Shown here piece after piece: positions 13,130 to 24,562 of a stretch of DNA of 64,000 nucleotides (position 1 is its first letter; each line of letters opens with the position of its first letter). The notes under the pieces are model-generated. The model was not told where the DNA came from. It made no database searches and saw only the letters and a program-made list of their open reading frames with translations. The stretch comes from Torymus aiolomorphi (lineage: Eukaryota > Arthropoda > Insecta > Hymenoptera > Torymidae). The DNA lies in assembly GCA_036365515.1 (NCBI GenBank), contig CM070877.1, positions 66,959,522 through 67,023,521 on the forward strand, written 5' to 3'. Position numbers and translations under genes: made by a program.

Positions 13130-14010
13130 TAAAAATTGAAGTATCTGATCAAATAATGAAACTAAGAATGTTTTATATTTTATTCCGTAGAATTTAATGG
13201 TGTAATTAGTTTTTAAGATTAATTAAAAATTTCAATAAATTATTAATATTTAGTAAAAAGAAGATTGTTGCAAAATTAATTTTTTGATTTTTTCAATTTT
13301 TGAGCATGTTTTTAAATGGGGACTATATTTTTTTTTATTTTATAAGAAAGTATAGCTCAAAACGAAAAAATTTCGGCCTGAAAGAAGTTTCTACGATAAT
13401 TTTCTGAAGGGCAAATTTCATTTGAAAAATATTTTGTCGGGCCAAAAAACGTGATTATCTCGGAAGCCTCTTAATCTTTTTATCTCAAAAAATTTGTGAA
13501 TATTTCAGACACAAAAAGGTATACTTTCACCAAGTTTCGTCAAAATAAAATTATTTTTGTGAAAAAGAAAAATAAAAAACGAAAAAAGCGGTTTTTCGCA
13601 ATTTACTCGGAGATTTTGAGGTTATGTGAAAAAATCATTAATACAAAAGTTGTAGATTTTTTTTGATCTACAACTTTTCTATTGTATACTTTTCTCTCCG
13701 ACGTCAAATTTCGCCGGAAATCGCAATAATACAAAATACACCCCTTTTCTGCCCCCCAAATGCACCCGGAACCACCCCTGCTCACGTATTTATTTTTTTT
13801 ACGTTTATTATACGCCACTTTACCATTTCCAACCGTCCCCATCCTGTTAACAATATTCTTTTCTTTCGCCTCAAAATAAGCTAATTCGACTGGACTATTA
13901 ATCAAGCGCGACTTACGCAGACACATTCTTACACGGAAGTGTACTTATGCAGACACTCGTCATATAGACAACCAGATTTATGCAGACCAGTCTGCATATA
14001 TAATTACACA
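13130..14010. repeat. Right TIR of the (TA)n-bounded transposon
   Basis: Inverted counterpart of 8985-10110. Contains the empty TTAA site matching the MITE and the ACTTATGCAGAC motif cluster at 13918-14000, then runs into (TA)n. Confidence 0.85.
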
Positions 14011-14023
14011 TATATACGATTGT

Positions 14024-14081
<58 letters not shown>

Positions 14082-14161
14082 GTATATATATGTCGCCCCT
14101 CTGCTCGCTCCGCTCGCCAACCCCCGATATGTTGTAATTATGATAAAAAATACAAATCTAT

Positions 14162-14571
14162 TGTAACGCGTGTCTAGCCGCGATTCTAATCTACCGCGCG
14201 AAGGTAGTGAGCGCGCGCGCGCAACTCCTGCGCAGCCGAATCGAGGCGTGCCGCGCGTAGCGAATCGGTCTCGCGACGCGTAAAATGCCCGTCATCCGTC
14301 GCGAAGCTGCTAACTGGTTCCCGCGAGAAAAGGGAGCCATCTTCGTGTCTGCCGTCGCGCAAGTAGGATCTCCTCCGTTCTTCGTGAGTTTACTTGTCCA
14401 CGCCGTTCGATCGTTTTGTGAGACCCCGCGAGTGTAGTGGAGGCGCCGCAAATAGTGGAGGCGCGCACAAGAGAGCCAGAGAGAGAGCGATACCGCGTAG
14501 CGTGTGCCACGAGCAGAACGAGCCTGCGAGCGAGGAGCCGGTAGCCAGCCCGCCTGCCGACCCAATACAGC

Positions 14572-14614
<43 letters not shown>

Positions 14615-15254
14615 ACTGCTGTGCGAACGACAGGGAGCGAGAGAGAGAGTCGAGTGCACCGGCTGCTCCTTCCTAACGTAAGTTTTCTACTCTCCTCTCG
14701 CGGGTTCATTGTAAAGGCTCGCACGGAAATCGCCCCGTGCAAGCCTTCTGTGCCGTGTACGTGGGGGTGTGTGTCAGCCCGCCGTACTTTAACACCGCGC
14801 GCGAAATTAGCAGCTTCGCCGCGCGCCGTGTAGTTCGCGCGTTTGAATATTAACGGTCGCGCGCGAACTAACTCTTTGTTCTAATCAGCACTTGCGTTGT
14901 GCTTGTAGAGATTAGTGATTGTGAATATATTGTGATATCTAGTTACTCGTCGCGTTGTTCATTACAACCTGTCCTTCTCCCGGATACCGCCACCTCCGCG
15001 GGAAAACGACTCCGCCGGTCGTTTTCATATCTGAGCATAGCGGCCGCGCGCTTTACTCTTCGAGCGCGCGCTTTTCACTCAGCGATCCAATTAGTTGGAA
15101 AGCGAAGTTCGTGTGCGATCTTCGCGTTGTTTTCGGGATTCCAGGAGCAGATCCCCGGGCAAGTCATTTTAGTCTGACACCCGCGGCACCGTGTTCTAGG
15201 GCATCGCTGGCCTGTGGCTTGTTGGGATTTTCCCCCACTAGCCATCCCGTTACA
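14162..15254. mobile_element. Solo LTR (copy 1), 1,093 bp
   Basis: Begins TGTAACGCGTG and ends CCGTTACA, flanked by a 4-bp duplication CTAT (14158-14161 and 15255-15258). A second copy lies at 55480-56556 with ATAT on both sides. GC-rich, with an (AG)n microsatellite at about 14577-14612 and runs of GCGCGC. TG...CA ends with a 4-bp target duplication and no internal coding region point to a recombined LTR, probably Ty3/gypsy class. Ser/Leu- or Arg/Glu-repeat frames inside are microsatellite artefacts. Confidence 0.88.
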
Positions 15255-15535
15255 CTATATAGTCAGTAGCACTGAATATTTATATTATTAAAAATTATAT
15301 CATTGTTCTGAAGAAATGGACATTATCAAAGGACAAAAAGTTTTTGTTATCGGGGACATTTTAGAATGGAAGATATATCGGACATGTAATGAGGAATATT
15401 TAAAGAGGAAATTAAATAAGTTATAAATCATGATATAATTAATTAGAAGAATTGTCGAGTATAGTAAGTTCTATGTAATAATATTGATATTTATTTATTT
15501 GTATATTTATTTATTTTTTTTTTAAATTGATTTAA
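15255..15535 (-). other. Helitron A 3' non-coding region, outer part
   Basis: Matches 52270-52420 and 51855-51972 in Helitron C. It continues directly into 20716-20880 once the 5.2-kb TTAA element is removed. Confidence 0.75.
15316..15426 (+). CDS. Recurrent Helitron-linked micro-ORF, 36 aa
   Basis: Starts MDIIKGQKVFVIGDILE and is open for 36 codons. The same N-terminal 15-17 residues recur at 29149-29096 (-), 52122-52175 (+) and 52335-52412 (+), each with a different C-terminal end. It may be a translated leader peptide, a remnant of a longer Helitron gene, or simply a conserved non-coding repeat that happens to be open. In this copy it runs antisense to the Helitron; in the others it is sense. 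Confidence 0.3.
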   Translation: MDIIKGQKVFVIGDILEWKIYRTCNEEYLKRKLNKL

Positions 15536-15689
15536 GGGGGTGTCAAACTCCATTCTGCGATTTGACCGACCCATAGGTCGGTAAGGTAGGAAGTACATAC
15601 TATTGATGAAATATGACACAAGCGCCATCTCTGGAAAATCGTAATAGATTTTGACATAGATGGCGCTACATATTTCAAAAATATTAAAG

Positions 15690-16275
15690 ATACGCGTTTT
15701 TTTATTACAAACAATTGTACGTATTTCGCGTATACGTATTTCTTTTTATAATTAATTATCCGTATTTTGCGTATATGCATTTTTATTGTTAATAATAGTG
15801 CGTATTTCACATATATACGCATATTTATTACAAATAATTTTGCGCATTTCGCCTATACGCATTTTATAATAAATAATTTGGTGTATTTCGCCGATACACA
15901 TATTTTATTCTAAATAATTATGCGTATTTCGCTTATACGCACTTTTCAGTGTTATCAATTGTGCGCATTTCGCCTATACGCATTTTATAATAAATAATTT
16001 GGTGTATTTCGCCTATACACATGTTTTATTATAAATAATTATGCGTATTTCGCTTATACGCACTTTTCAGTGTTATTAATTGTGCGCATTTCGCCTATAT
16101 GCATTTTATAATAAATAATTTGGTGTATTTCGCTTATACGCACTTTTCAGTGTTAGTAATCGTGTGCATTTTGCCTACACGCATTTTATAATAAATCATT
16201 TTGTGTATTTCGACTATACACATGTTCTATTATAAACAAATGTGCGCATTTCGCCTATACACATTTCTTATAATA
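15690..16275. repeat. Tandem array of ~40-bp palindromic units in a 120-bp higher-order repeat
   Basis: Subunits such as GCGCATTTCGCCTATACGCA and GTGTATTTCGCCTATACACA alternate with AT-rich linkers (TTATAATAAATAATTTG). The same three-subunit order recurs at 15843, 15963 and 16083, giving a 120-bp period. Each core is a short inverted repeat. Confidence 0.8.
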
Positions 16276-16379
16276 ATGAGATGCAGATTCATCACTTTAT
16301 TATATAGTCTCAGTTATTATTGACATTTCAAAATTCAGGACGTCGCCTCGCATGATTGCAAATGCTTTCTTAAAAATTG

Positions 16380-17166
16380 TAGTGCGCTTCGTACGTTTTT
16401 GTGTCCCAGTGAAGGGACAGATCGGATGCGAGGTCTAGGTGTTTAGATGGCCGATGATGGAGTCCGGGTTATGCGCTCCATAGGTTTTTGTACCCAGGTG
16501 TTGAGACAGCTCGATTACGAGGTCTAGCTGTTCCAGGTGGCCGGTGATAGAGTGTAAGTGATGCGTTCCGAAGATTTTTGTGTCCAGATGTCGGAACAGA
16601 TCGAATGCGAGGTCTAGGTGTTTCAGATGGCCGATGATGGAGTCCGGGTAGTGCGCTTCGTAGGTTTTTGAGTCCAGGTGTCGGGACAGCTCGAATGCGA
16701 GGTCTAGCTGTTCCAGGCGGCTGATGATACGCTTCGTTGACTTTTGTGTCCAGGTGTTTTGACAGATCGGATGCGAGGTCTAGGTGTTCCAGACGGCCGA
16801 TGATGGAGTTCGGGTAGTGCGCTCCGTAGGTTTTTGTGTCCAGGTGAAGGGACAGGTCGGATGCGAGGTCTAGGTGTTGCAGATGGCCGGTGATGTAATC
16901 CGGGTGATGCGCTCTGAAGGTTTTTGTGTCCAGGTGTCGGGACAGATCGGATGCGAGGTTTAGGCGTTCCAGGTAGCCGATGATGGAGTTTACGTGAAGC
17001 GCTCCGTAGGTTTTTGTGTCCAGAGGCCAGGACAAATCGAATGCGAGGTCTAGGTGTTCCAGATGGTCGATGAGTCCGGGTAGTGCGCTCCGTAGGTTTT
17101 TGTGTCCAGGTGAAGGGACAGGTCGGATGCGAGGTCTAGGTGTTTAGATGGCCGATGATGGAGTCC
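16380..17166. repeat. 90-bp minisatellite, about nine units
   Basis: The string GCGAGGTCTAGGTGTT recurs at about 16429, 16517, 16608, 16698, 16773, 16863, 16953, 17043 and 17128, a spacing of mostly 90 bp with one 75-bp unit. As 90 is a multiple of three, the minus strand stays open for 188 codons (17035-16469) with a 30-residue repeat around LDLASDLSxHLDTKTYGAH; the frame changes at the short unit. I see no start context or neighbouring domain and treat it as non-coding. Confidence 0.8.
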
Positions 17167-18010
17167 AATTTAATATTATGATTTTCAAAATATTACCTGC
17201 ATCGGAAATTTTGTGGCACAGTACTGCACTTTTTTGTACATATTCTGGATATAGTTTACAAAATTTCTACCAAGAGATAGTTTAGATTTGGTTTTTATTT
17301 TTTTGGTTGAGGGTTTAATTGTTTATTGAAATTTAAACAAATTTCAATCTATTTAGTTTTTTATGAACAAAAAATGTTCCTCAAATTTTAGGTCGATATT
17401 TGCAAAAATAAAAAAGCTATGCAATATTGAAAATTCAATTTTTTTGCAATTTTTGGTTAAAATCCAAGTTTATTCATTTTTTAACTGAAAATCTTGAAAC
17501 TTTTTGTATAGTACATTGATTGGCAAAAGGTTTGAATTTTTTCTGTAGAATGTGCCAGTATTTATTTTATGACCCTTTTTGAAAGTCTCTGTTTGGCTGC
17601 TTCTTAGTATACCTTCATCAAAGGATATTGAGGCTGCGGCCAAATATTCTTTATTCGACAAATTTTTTTTGTATTCTTCTTCGAAAACCCTTCAAAATGC
17701 TTTTTTTGATCAATACTGGCCGAGCAAAGGGAAAAAAGTGACAATTTTCTGAAATATCAAGAAAAATCCATAATTTCAATTTTTGATAACATGATTAATG
17801 AAACTGAATATTATTCATACATCTTATGGCATGGACCGTACCACTGAATTTTGTTAGAGCATCAAATAGAACATTAGAAATATCTATTTTCAATAATATT
17901 AGGCTTACACAATAAGCAATACCTAATTATGAATTAATAATAAATTAAGCTATAGAGGTTAATTACTATAAAGCTGTCAAAATGAAATCAGGCAACAGAC
18001 TGATAATTTC
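17167..18010. other. AT-rich interior of the TTAA element, nothing recognised
   Basis: No convincing open frame or repeat. A 63-codon minus-strand frame at 17661-17470 has no features I recognise. Confidence 0.5.
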
Positions 18011-18016
18011 ATTCAT

Positions 18017-18485
18017 TAGAATTATATGAAGACTTGTTGTCTTCTACAGGAGCTCTTCACCTAGGACAATACAAAATATATTAATACTGTATTAAGGAGT
18101 AGGGATGAGGATAGCAGTATCGAACTGCCAGGAACAGAGGAGTAGACCGATGGAAAGTTGGAAACTAGGTTCGGCTGTACTACAAGATAAAGTCCAAATC
18201 CGAAGTGAAATACTTACTCGAGTCTGGCACAGGAGATCAAACTATATTTATATACACCTTCGCTCTCACTTCTACGATATGTTTGTCTAGCTGATGTCTT
18301 CAGGACGTGGTAGTTGTGTTGGCTGCCCTGGAGGAGAGTAGAATTATATGAAGACGTGTTGTCTTCTGCAGGAGCTCTTCACCTAGGGCAAAACAGAATA
18401 TATTAATAAAGTGTTAAGCAGTATAGGAATGAGGATAGCAGTATCGACCTGCCAGAAACAGAGGGAGTAGATAGATGGAAAGTTA
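18017..18485. repeat. Direct duplication of ~140 bp
   Basis: AGAATTATATGAAGAC...TTGTCTTCT...AGGAGCTCTTCACCTAG...GATGAGGATAGCAGTATCGA occurs at about 18018-18155 and again at about 18340-18475, with ~90% agreement by eye. Confidence 0.75.
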
Positions 18486-18489
18486 AGAT

Positions 18490-19720
18490 ATCTGTAGAAA
18501 ATGGAAAGGGTCTTTGGAATGAAAAGTCGGAAAAGTGCATGTGCATTTCCAACTAAGACCTCATCACCCTCGCTTAAAGTTTACCAGAATGTTAACACGC
18601 AATCCAATACATGTTAAGGCATTGTATATTAAATTTTAGATCTTTTCAATCAGCCAGTGTACGGGAAATAACTTTTTTTCTTGAACATTTCTTAAAAAGA
18701 GCATACAAATTACAATATCTCCACACTTGCTAATTATTTAGATCTGAAACTTGATAAACAATACCTCAGCATGTGTTACATAGTGTGTGTAAAGTTTGAA
18801 ATATTTGTAGAGAATGGAAAGGGATCTTTGAAATGAAAAGTCGAAAAAGCAATGTAGATCTCTCCTCACCCTCGCTTAAAGTGTGTGAGAATGTTTACAC
18901 ACAATCCAGTACATACTGAGGCATTGTATATTAGGTTTCAGATCTATTCAATCAGCCAGTTTGGAGGAAATTACTTTTCTTTCTTAAAAATTTCCTGAAA
19001 AAGCACAAAAATTGCAATATCTCCAGACTTACTAATTATGTAGATCTGAAACTTGATAAACTGTCCCTCAGCATGTATTCCATTATGTATGGAAAGTTTA
19101 AGATACTTGTAGGGAATGGAAAGGGATCTTTGGAACGAAATGTCAAAAAGCCGCATGTGCATTTGCGACAAAAACCTCCTCACTCTTTCTCATAGTTTAC
19201 CAGAATGTTCTCACACAATGCAATGCATGCTGAGGCACTGTATATTAAATTTAGATCTTTTCAATCAGCCAGTGTAGGGGAAATAACTTTTTTACTTGAA
19301 CATTTCTTAAAAAGAGCATACAAATTGCAATATCTCCTCACTTGCTAATTATTTAGATCTTAAACTTGATAAACAGTCCCTCAGCATGTATTACATAGTG
19401 TGTGTAAAGTTTGAAATATTTGTAGAGAATGGAAAGGGATCTTTGAAATGAAAAGTCGAAAAAGCGCGTGTGCATTTCCAAGGTAGACCTCCTCATCCTC
19501 GCTTAAAGTTTATGAGAATGTTTACACACAATCCAGTACATGCTGAGGCATTGTATATTAGATTTCAGATCTACTCAATCAGCCAGTTTGGAGGAAATGA
19601 CTTTTCTTGAAAATATTTTAAAAAATACACAGAAAATGCAGTATCTCCACACTTGCTGATTATTTAGATCTGTAATCTTTGGAATGAAAAGTCGAAAAAG
19701 CGCATCAAATCTACAGTTGG
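18490..19720. repeat. Satellite-like tandem repeat, unit about 300-310 bp, four units
   Basis: GAATGGAAAGGGATCTTTGGAATGAAAAGTC-type starts recur at about 18500, 18812, 19116 and 19430. Each is followed by CATTTCCAA..AGACCTC, CTCGCTTAAAGTTTACCAGAATGTT, an ACACAATCCAGTACATG block and TCAATCAGCCAGT. Units diverge by roughly 10%. Confidence 0.8.
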
Positions 19721-19924
19721 CCGTTGTTATTTATACGCCAGATTGCTAGATAGGTATACCTATATATACGTAAAACCTAACCTTCAATTTTCTTTAGCCG
19801 AAGAATTGACGCTTGATTAAAGAAAAAAATAGGCAAGGATTGACGCTTGACTAAAGAAATAATAGTCCCTTCCATGTCAGACTTTCAAAACAGTGATTTT
19901 TACACGTTTCTAAGTGGGTTATAG

Positions 19925-19958
19925 GTTATTTGTACGACAGATCTGTCGTACAAATAAC
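19925..19958. repeat. Perfect 34-bp palindrome
   Basis: GTTATTTGTACGACAGA followed immediately by its exact reverse complement, with no loop. Confidence 0.9.
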
Positions 19959-19999
19959 AACGCCGTAAAATAAATAAATTCTTGAATGACTTACTTTTC

Positions 20000-20385
20000 T
20001 GTCTTATGGCGGGGCCAAGTCCAAGCGGCACGGTCCGTTGGGTGTGCACGTACACGGTGCGGTACGGACGCTACGGTCTGCGAGGTGGGCGGCTGATGCG
20101 GTGCTCCAGGCTGCGCCTTCTGCGAGCGGTCCAGGCGGCAGGCACACCGATGACACGTCGATAAGCATCAATGGATAGAGGAGGGCACAGGTGGCGAAGG
20201 TGGCGGCGGAGGTGGTGGCGGCAACACGGGACCGCCTCCCGGAGGGCCTAGGCCCAGGCATCGGCGATGGACAGCTCAGCTGTGCTGCAGCCAGCAGCAC
20301 ATGCGCGTACACATACACGGGCAAGGCCGCGCCGCTGGCCGCTGCCGTCGCTGCCGTCGCCGACTCGCGAATCTCGCGATGCTAC
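20000..20385. other. GC-rich island inside the TTAA element
   Basis: About 390 bp of clearly higher GC than its surroundings. Several overlapping frames are open on both strands (up to 134 codons), none with recognisable domains. It could be a captured host fragment or a CpG-rich block; I cannot decide. Confidence 0.4.
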
Positions 20386-20440
20386 ATATTACCCATATGG
20401 TACAATAATCTATTTTTTTTTTATAATATTATGCATAATC

Positions 20441-20629
20441 ATGAGTGCATTGCCCTCCGTAATGACATTATGAATCATTCTGCAAAGTTTCACGTCGATA
20501 TTTTAAGGCATCTGAGAATGGCATTTGAACGAAATTTTCGTTCAAATGCCATTCTTAGACGCTTTTGTATATTGACTTGGCATTTTGCAGAATGATTAAT
20601 AATGTAATTACGGTGGGCAATGCACTCAT
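20441..20629. repeat. Hairpin (MITE-like), 189 bp
   Basis: ATGAGTGCATTGCCC pairs with GGGCAATGCACTCAT. The inner arms pair through AATCATTCTGCAAA and GAATGGCATTTGAACG to a central GAACGAAATTTTCGTTC. Confidence 0.8.
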
Positions 20630-20715
20630 TATTTTTCATATATCGTTATATTTTTTTTTCTATTAAAAACAATATATTTTTTGCTCGGTCGGTAAAAATT
20701 CAGTTTGACACCCCC

Positions 20716-21560
20716 TTAACTATAAAGATTGGTTGATGAAACGAACAGTTTTCCACGTCACCCTGGGGTTACTGTTCATGAACGCGTTGGATTGTTATTT
20801 TAAATGGTATCCTTCGCCAGTAGCCCTACATTACCACTGTAGCCTAAAATTTTATAATTATTAAATATATTTTTATATGATGTACATTACATTTGATTTC
20901 TATTTGAAATTTACGAAAATATTTATCGAAAATTGTTGAATAGAAATTTATTAAAAATATATTGTTTTTATTTATATTATCATTAATATATCCTTAATTG
21001 TTTTTGTAAGCTTTTTACAATTTAGAAACATATATATTTATTGTTCCTGTTATATGTATTTGTGCTTTTAAACATTATGTTGGATACATGAAAGAATCTA
21101 ATACAATATAGTCTACTGGAGTAGATTTAAAAATTAATATAGTTAAATTTTCGTAAAATTTCTAATATTTCATATTAATATGTAATAATAATTTACTTAA
21201 GAATAATTTTCTTTTATAGCTTATATATGTATATATTTTTGTATATACTTTTATATTTTACTTTATATTTTACGTCTATTTAATTTGACAAAAATATTTA
21301 TGAGAAATCAATTTTTAAATTTCTTGTCTTTAACATATCCTGTAACGTTTTTGTAACCTATTTATAATATGGAAACATATATTTTTATTGTTTCTGTTAT
21401 ATACATTTATGCTTTTAAACATTTTATTGGATACGTGAAAGAAATAAATGTAAAATAATAGATTTAGAAATTAATATAGTTTAATACCATTTTTGTGAAA
21501 TTTCAAATATCTTATACTAAAAAATTGAGTTAAAATTGTGTATTGAAAATCTCGTTAATT
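20716..21560 (-). other. Helitron A 3' non-coding region, inner part
   Basis: 20720-20880 matches the reverse complement of 55138-55260 in Helitron C. The remaining AT-rich sequence aligns in order with 54470-55130 by eye (repeated tracts around CACGTATCCAATATAATGTTT). No gene. Confidence 0.65.
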
Positions 21561-21734
21561 TTATTTTTCATATTTTTCAACTAAATTTTGTAAAGAATTG
21601 AAATCATATTCTTTAAGTAAATTATGATAATAGTCATTATACTTATTTTCTTCTTTTTCATAGGCTTCTATTATTTCATTCAATTTGTCTAGTTTTATAG
21701 CTTCTTTTAAATTATATACTTCTAGTTATTTATT

Positions 21735-21781
<47 letters not shown>

Positions 21782-21990
21782 TATGAAACGCTAGTTATGC
21801 AGACACTTTCCGAAATTTAAATAGACTTATGCAGACAGAGACCGACTTATGCAGACGTCAGCATAAGTAGAGGGATTATTTCTTTAGTCACGCTAGACTT
21901 GTGCAGACACTTGTATAAACGGTACTACACTTATGCAGACAGGTCACGTGGTCTTATACATTGGTGTCAGCATAAGTCCATGTTTATATG

Positions 21991-22073
<83 letters not shown>

Positions 22074-22124
22074 TACAGGATCCCATCTTAATGGACTGGG
22101 TCTTGAATCACCTTGTTCAGCCAT
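21561..22124 (-). pseudogene. Helitron accessory protein (WDP-motif), interrupted copy
   Basis: Minus-strand start at 22124-22122 reads MAEQGDSRPSPLRWDPVQ. It is then cut by a (TA)n element (21737-22070) and continues as VYNLKEAIKLDKLNEI ... LQNLVEKYEK to the stop at 21563-21561. The same protein is found downstream of the helicase in Helitron C (54067-54461). I do not recognise the family. The sequence is helix-prone, rich in Asn, Lys and Glu, with a coiled-coil look. Confidence 0.6.
21737..22070. mobile_element. Short (TA)n-bounded element with clustered ACTTATGCAGAC motifs
   Basis: (TA)n (about 21740-21777), then seven-odd motifs of the form (A)CTTATGCAGAC or its inverse (21788-21980) around a central TTATTTCTTTAGTCACGC (21876-21893), then (TA)n (about 21996-22068). 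It splits the accessory reading frame. The outer motif matches the TIR ends of the 8985-14010 transposon, suggesting a non-autonomous relative. Confidence 0.65.
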
Positions 22125-22331
22125 CTTGTATTTTACTAAATAATAGTTAATTAGATTAAGTAAATTATTTTATATTAAATTTAAAATTGAATTAAATTTT
22201 ATTAATTATTATCTGATATTTTTTTCATAAATTACTTTGATCAATTATATTGAGTTATTATTTTAGCATTGTTTATTTATGTTATTATTTTATTTATATT
22301 ATATTACAATATCTTTATCTTATAGAGAAAA

Positions 22332-23940
22332 TTAGTTATCTAATATTTCTTTCCAAACAATATTTGTTACTTCTGTTTTATTTTCAGATTCTTTTTGTAT
22401 ATATATATATATATATATATATTGTTTGGATTTTTACATCGTGAAAGTGCTACATACAATTGCCCTTGTGATTTATTAATAATTATAGCAAATGCTAATA
22501 CGATTGGAAATTGTTTTCTATATAAAATGAATGGTAACGATGATGACTCACAAGTACTTAATGTAATGCGTGGTATAAATACTTTATTTCCTTTATTTTC
22601 TCCAGTAATAATTTCAGCTTCAATGTTATATTTATATAAATTTGTTGCTTTTAACCGTGTTCCGTTACATAGTCCATCAACTATACTAAGATTACGAATT
22701 AACATAACAATTGCATTTTTTTTCAATTTAATTTCATGTGGAGGTAAACCTTCTCTTGATCTACTCCTTTATGTGTTGCGTAATCTAGACTATAATAAGT
22801 TATTGTTTTATGTTCAATTAAATTTAATATTTTATTATTTAATATATTTACTTCTTCATTATGTGAACTTAATATTATGTTTTTTGAAAAATGATAATTG
22901 TTATTAATATGTTTATATATTTCATGACAAACATCATTTGTTTTCCATTTGTCTGGAATTTTAAATTCATCAATTTTTCCTTCTCCGATATCTAATAGAA
23001 ATGATGCAAAATCATTATCTTGAGTACGGATATTGATTTTTAAATGGAAAATTTTAAACAAAGGCCAAAGATAAGAATTTTTTATACACTCTTCTGCGAT
23101 TGTATTTCTAAATCCATGTTTCACTACTGGTAAAATTTGTCTGAAATCTCCACCTAGTATAATCAATTTTCGTCCAAAGTTACAATCCGTAGAACATACA
23201 TCTTTTAAAGTATTGTCTACTATTTCTAATGCTTTTTTAGGTATCATTGAGGCTTCGTCCCAAATAATGATATCTGCTTCTCTTAATCTTTTTTTATCAG
23301 AATCATGTTTTAGAAATGCATTTTCAATATTGTTTAAATCTAATGGTAATCTAAATGTACGATGACTCGTCATTCCTTTAGGTAATAAAATAGAAGCTAT
23401 TCCTGTCCATGCCATTGATAAAAATTTTTTTTTTATAATAGTAAAATAGTAAATTAATGTTTTATATAAAAATGTTTTCTCAGATCCACCTGGACCATCT
23501 ATAAAATAAATGTTATATTCACTATTTTTTATTTGCTCAAAAATAAATTTTTGGTCATCATTCAACTGAGCATATGAGCTGTTAAATTTTTGTTTACAAT
23601 AGTTAATCATTTCTATCTCATTTTTATCTGTTTCTTCTATATCAATCTTGTTTGGTTCAGGTAAACCAACATCTGCACATGATATATCTTCAATACTTAA
23701 AATTTGATTTATGTGTGCAAGTGTTTTATCTTCTTTTTGTTCAATAAAATCTTCTGTGAAATATTTTTTGTATTTTTCCGAAATAATATTTCCTTGAATA
23801 TTTTCACATATAAGAAAATTTGCAAAAAATTTTCGTAATTGTACTGGGAGTATTATTTGACAGGCTTCTTCAAATATGTTAAAAATTTGTGTTTCGTGTT
23901 CTATTAAATCCATGGCGGTAGCTGCTTCTCTACATGTGTC
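22332..23940 (-). pseudogene. Helitron A PIF1-like helicase, broken
   Basis: The helicase would unwind DNA during rolling-circle transposition. The minus strand from about 23913 reads DLIEHETQIFNIFEEA, a Walker A-like GPGGSEKTFLYKT (the invariant G before K is Glu), DEASMIPKKALEI (motif II), LGGDFRQILPVV (motif III) and NIRTQDNDFASFLL. A deletion plus frameshift near 22725 removes the TDENIYLNFPIEMLNNI segment. The C-terminal part ([20 protein letters not shown] ... INKSQGQ) then loses the SFNSVGIF...FSHG segment and jumps straight to [15 protein letters not shown] (TA)n run precedes the C-terminal end at 22334-22332. Substitution and deletions make it inactive. Confidence 0.85.
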
Positions 23941-23943
23941 GTA

Positions 23944-23977
23944 AACAATTTTTTCATATGTACGTAAATCTTCAATT

Positions 23978-24019
<42 letters not shown>

Positions 24020-24560
24020 GACCACATGAGGCTTCTTCATTATTAGACGGTAATAAACCATTAGGTGTTGTATGACATATTTGTCCTTGAATTTTCAAAT
24101 TGTATATTCCTTTTTCTTTGTTATGAACAACATTCGCATTGAATGTTCCGAAACAAAATAAATTTTTATAATATCGGATTAAATGCCTAAATATTTTATC
24201 ATTTAACAATAAAAATTTTAATTTTTCGTCATATTTACTTAATGGTGGTAAACTAATAGTTCCTTTTGAACAACAGTTAAATTTTTTCACTTCTTCTTTC
24301 CAAAACATAGCACCGCAATATTGACATTTTAAATTCATTTCTTCAAATGCTGATGTAAGTATTAACTTTTTATCTTTTTTTGTATGATTAATTGCTTTTG
24401 TTATTTTTCTTTTTTTTATACAAATATTTTTTTTGAAATATCATTAATTAATTTTCTTTTAAGATTGTATTTATGATTTTTATTTTTATTATTTTTTTTG
24501 GTAATATTATTGTTATCATAACCTATAATATCATAATGTCCAGAATCATATCTTCCACTA
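23944..24560 (-). pseudogene. Helitron A N-terminal region with deletion to (TA)n
   Basis: The minus strand at 24338-24040 reads MNLKCQYCGAMFWKEE ... GTISLPPLSKYDEKLKFLL ... LFCFGTFNANVV ... YNLKIQGQICHTTPNGLLP, the region that precedes the Rep (HUH) domain in Helitron proteins. At about 24015 it runs into (TA)n (23980-24015) and then into the sequence just before the helicase. The HUH endonuclease region is missing. Upstream (24560-24345) is a Lys/Asn-rich linker continuous with the OTU part at 28370 once the mariner-like element is removed. Confidence 0.75.
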
Positions 24561-24562
24561 TA

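Larger units (their letters stand above)
15536..20715. mobile_element. 5.2-kb element in a TTAA site with short TIRs and satellite content
   Basis: Ends are GGGGGTGTCAAACT (15536-15549) and AGTTTGACACCCCC (20702-20715), flanked by TTAA at 15532-15535 and 20716-20719. Helitron C shows the uninterrupted site TTGATTTAACTATAAAG near 51969, so the insertion is certain. TTAA plus 14-bp TIRs suggests a piggyBac-like or other TTAA-specific mover, but no transposase is present. The interior consists mostly of tandem repeats, listed separately. Confidence 0.85.

Noticed and set aside
14191..14833. Several overlapping 90-180 codon frames rich in Ser/Leu or Arg/Glu (again at 55628-56044)
   Set aside because: They lie in GC-rich solo LTRs, occur on both strands at once and are driven by the (AG)n tract.
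15690..16275. CRISPR-like array of palindromic repeats
   Set aside because: The linkers are themselves repeated, there are no unique spacers and no cas genes, and the genome is eukaryotic.
20004..20595. GC-rich 100-134 codon frames as a host exon
   Set aside because: Open in several frames at once, no splice-site support and no domain; kept only as a GC-rich island.
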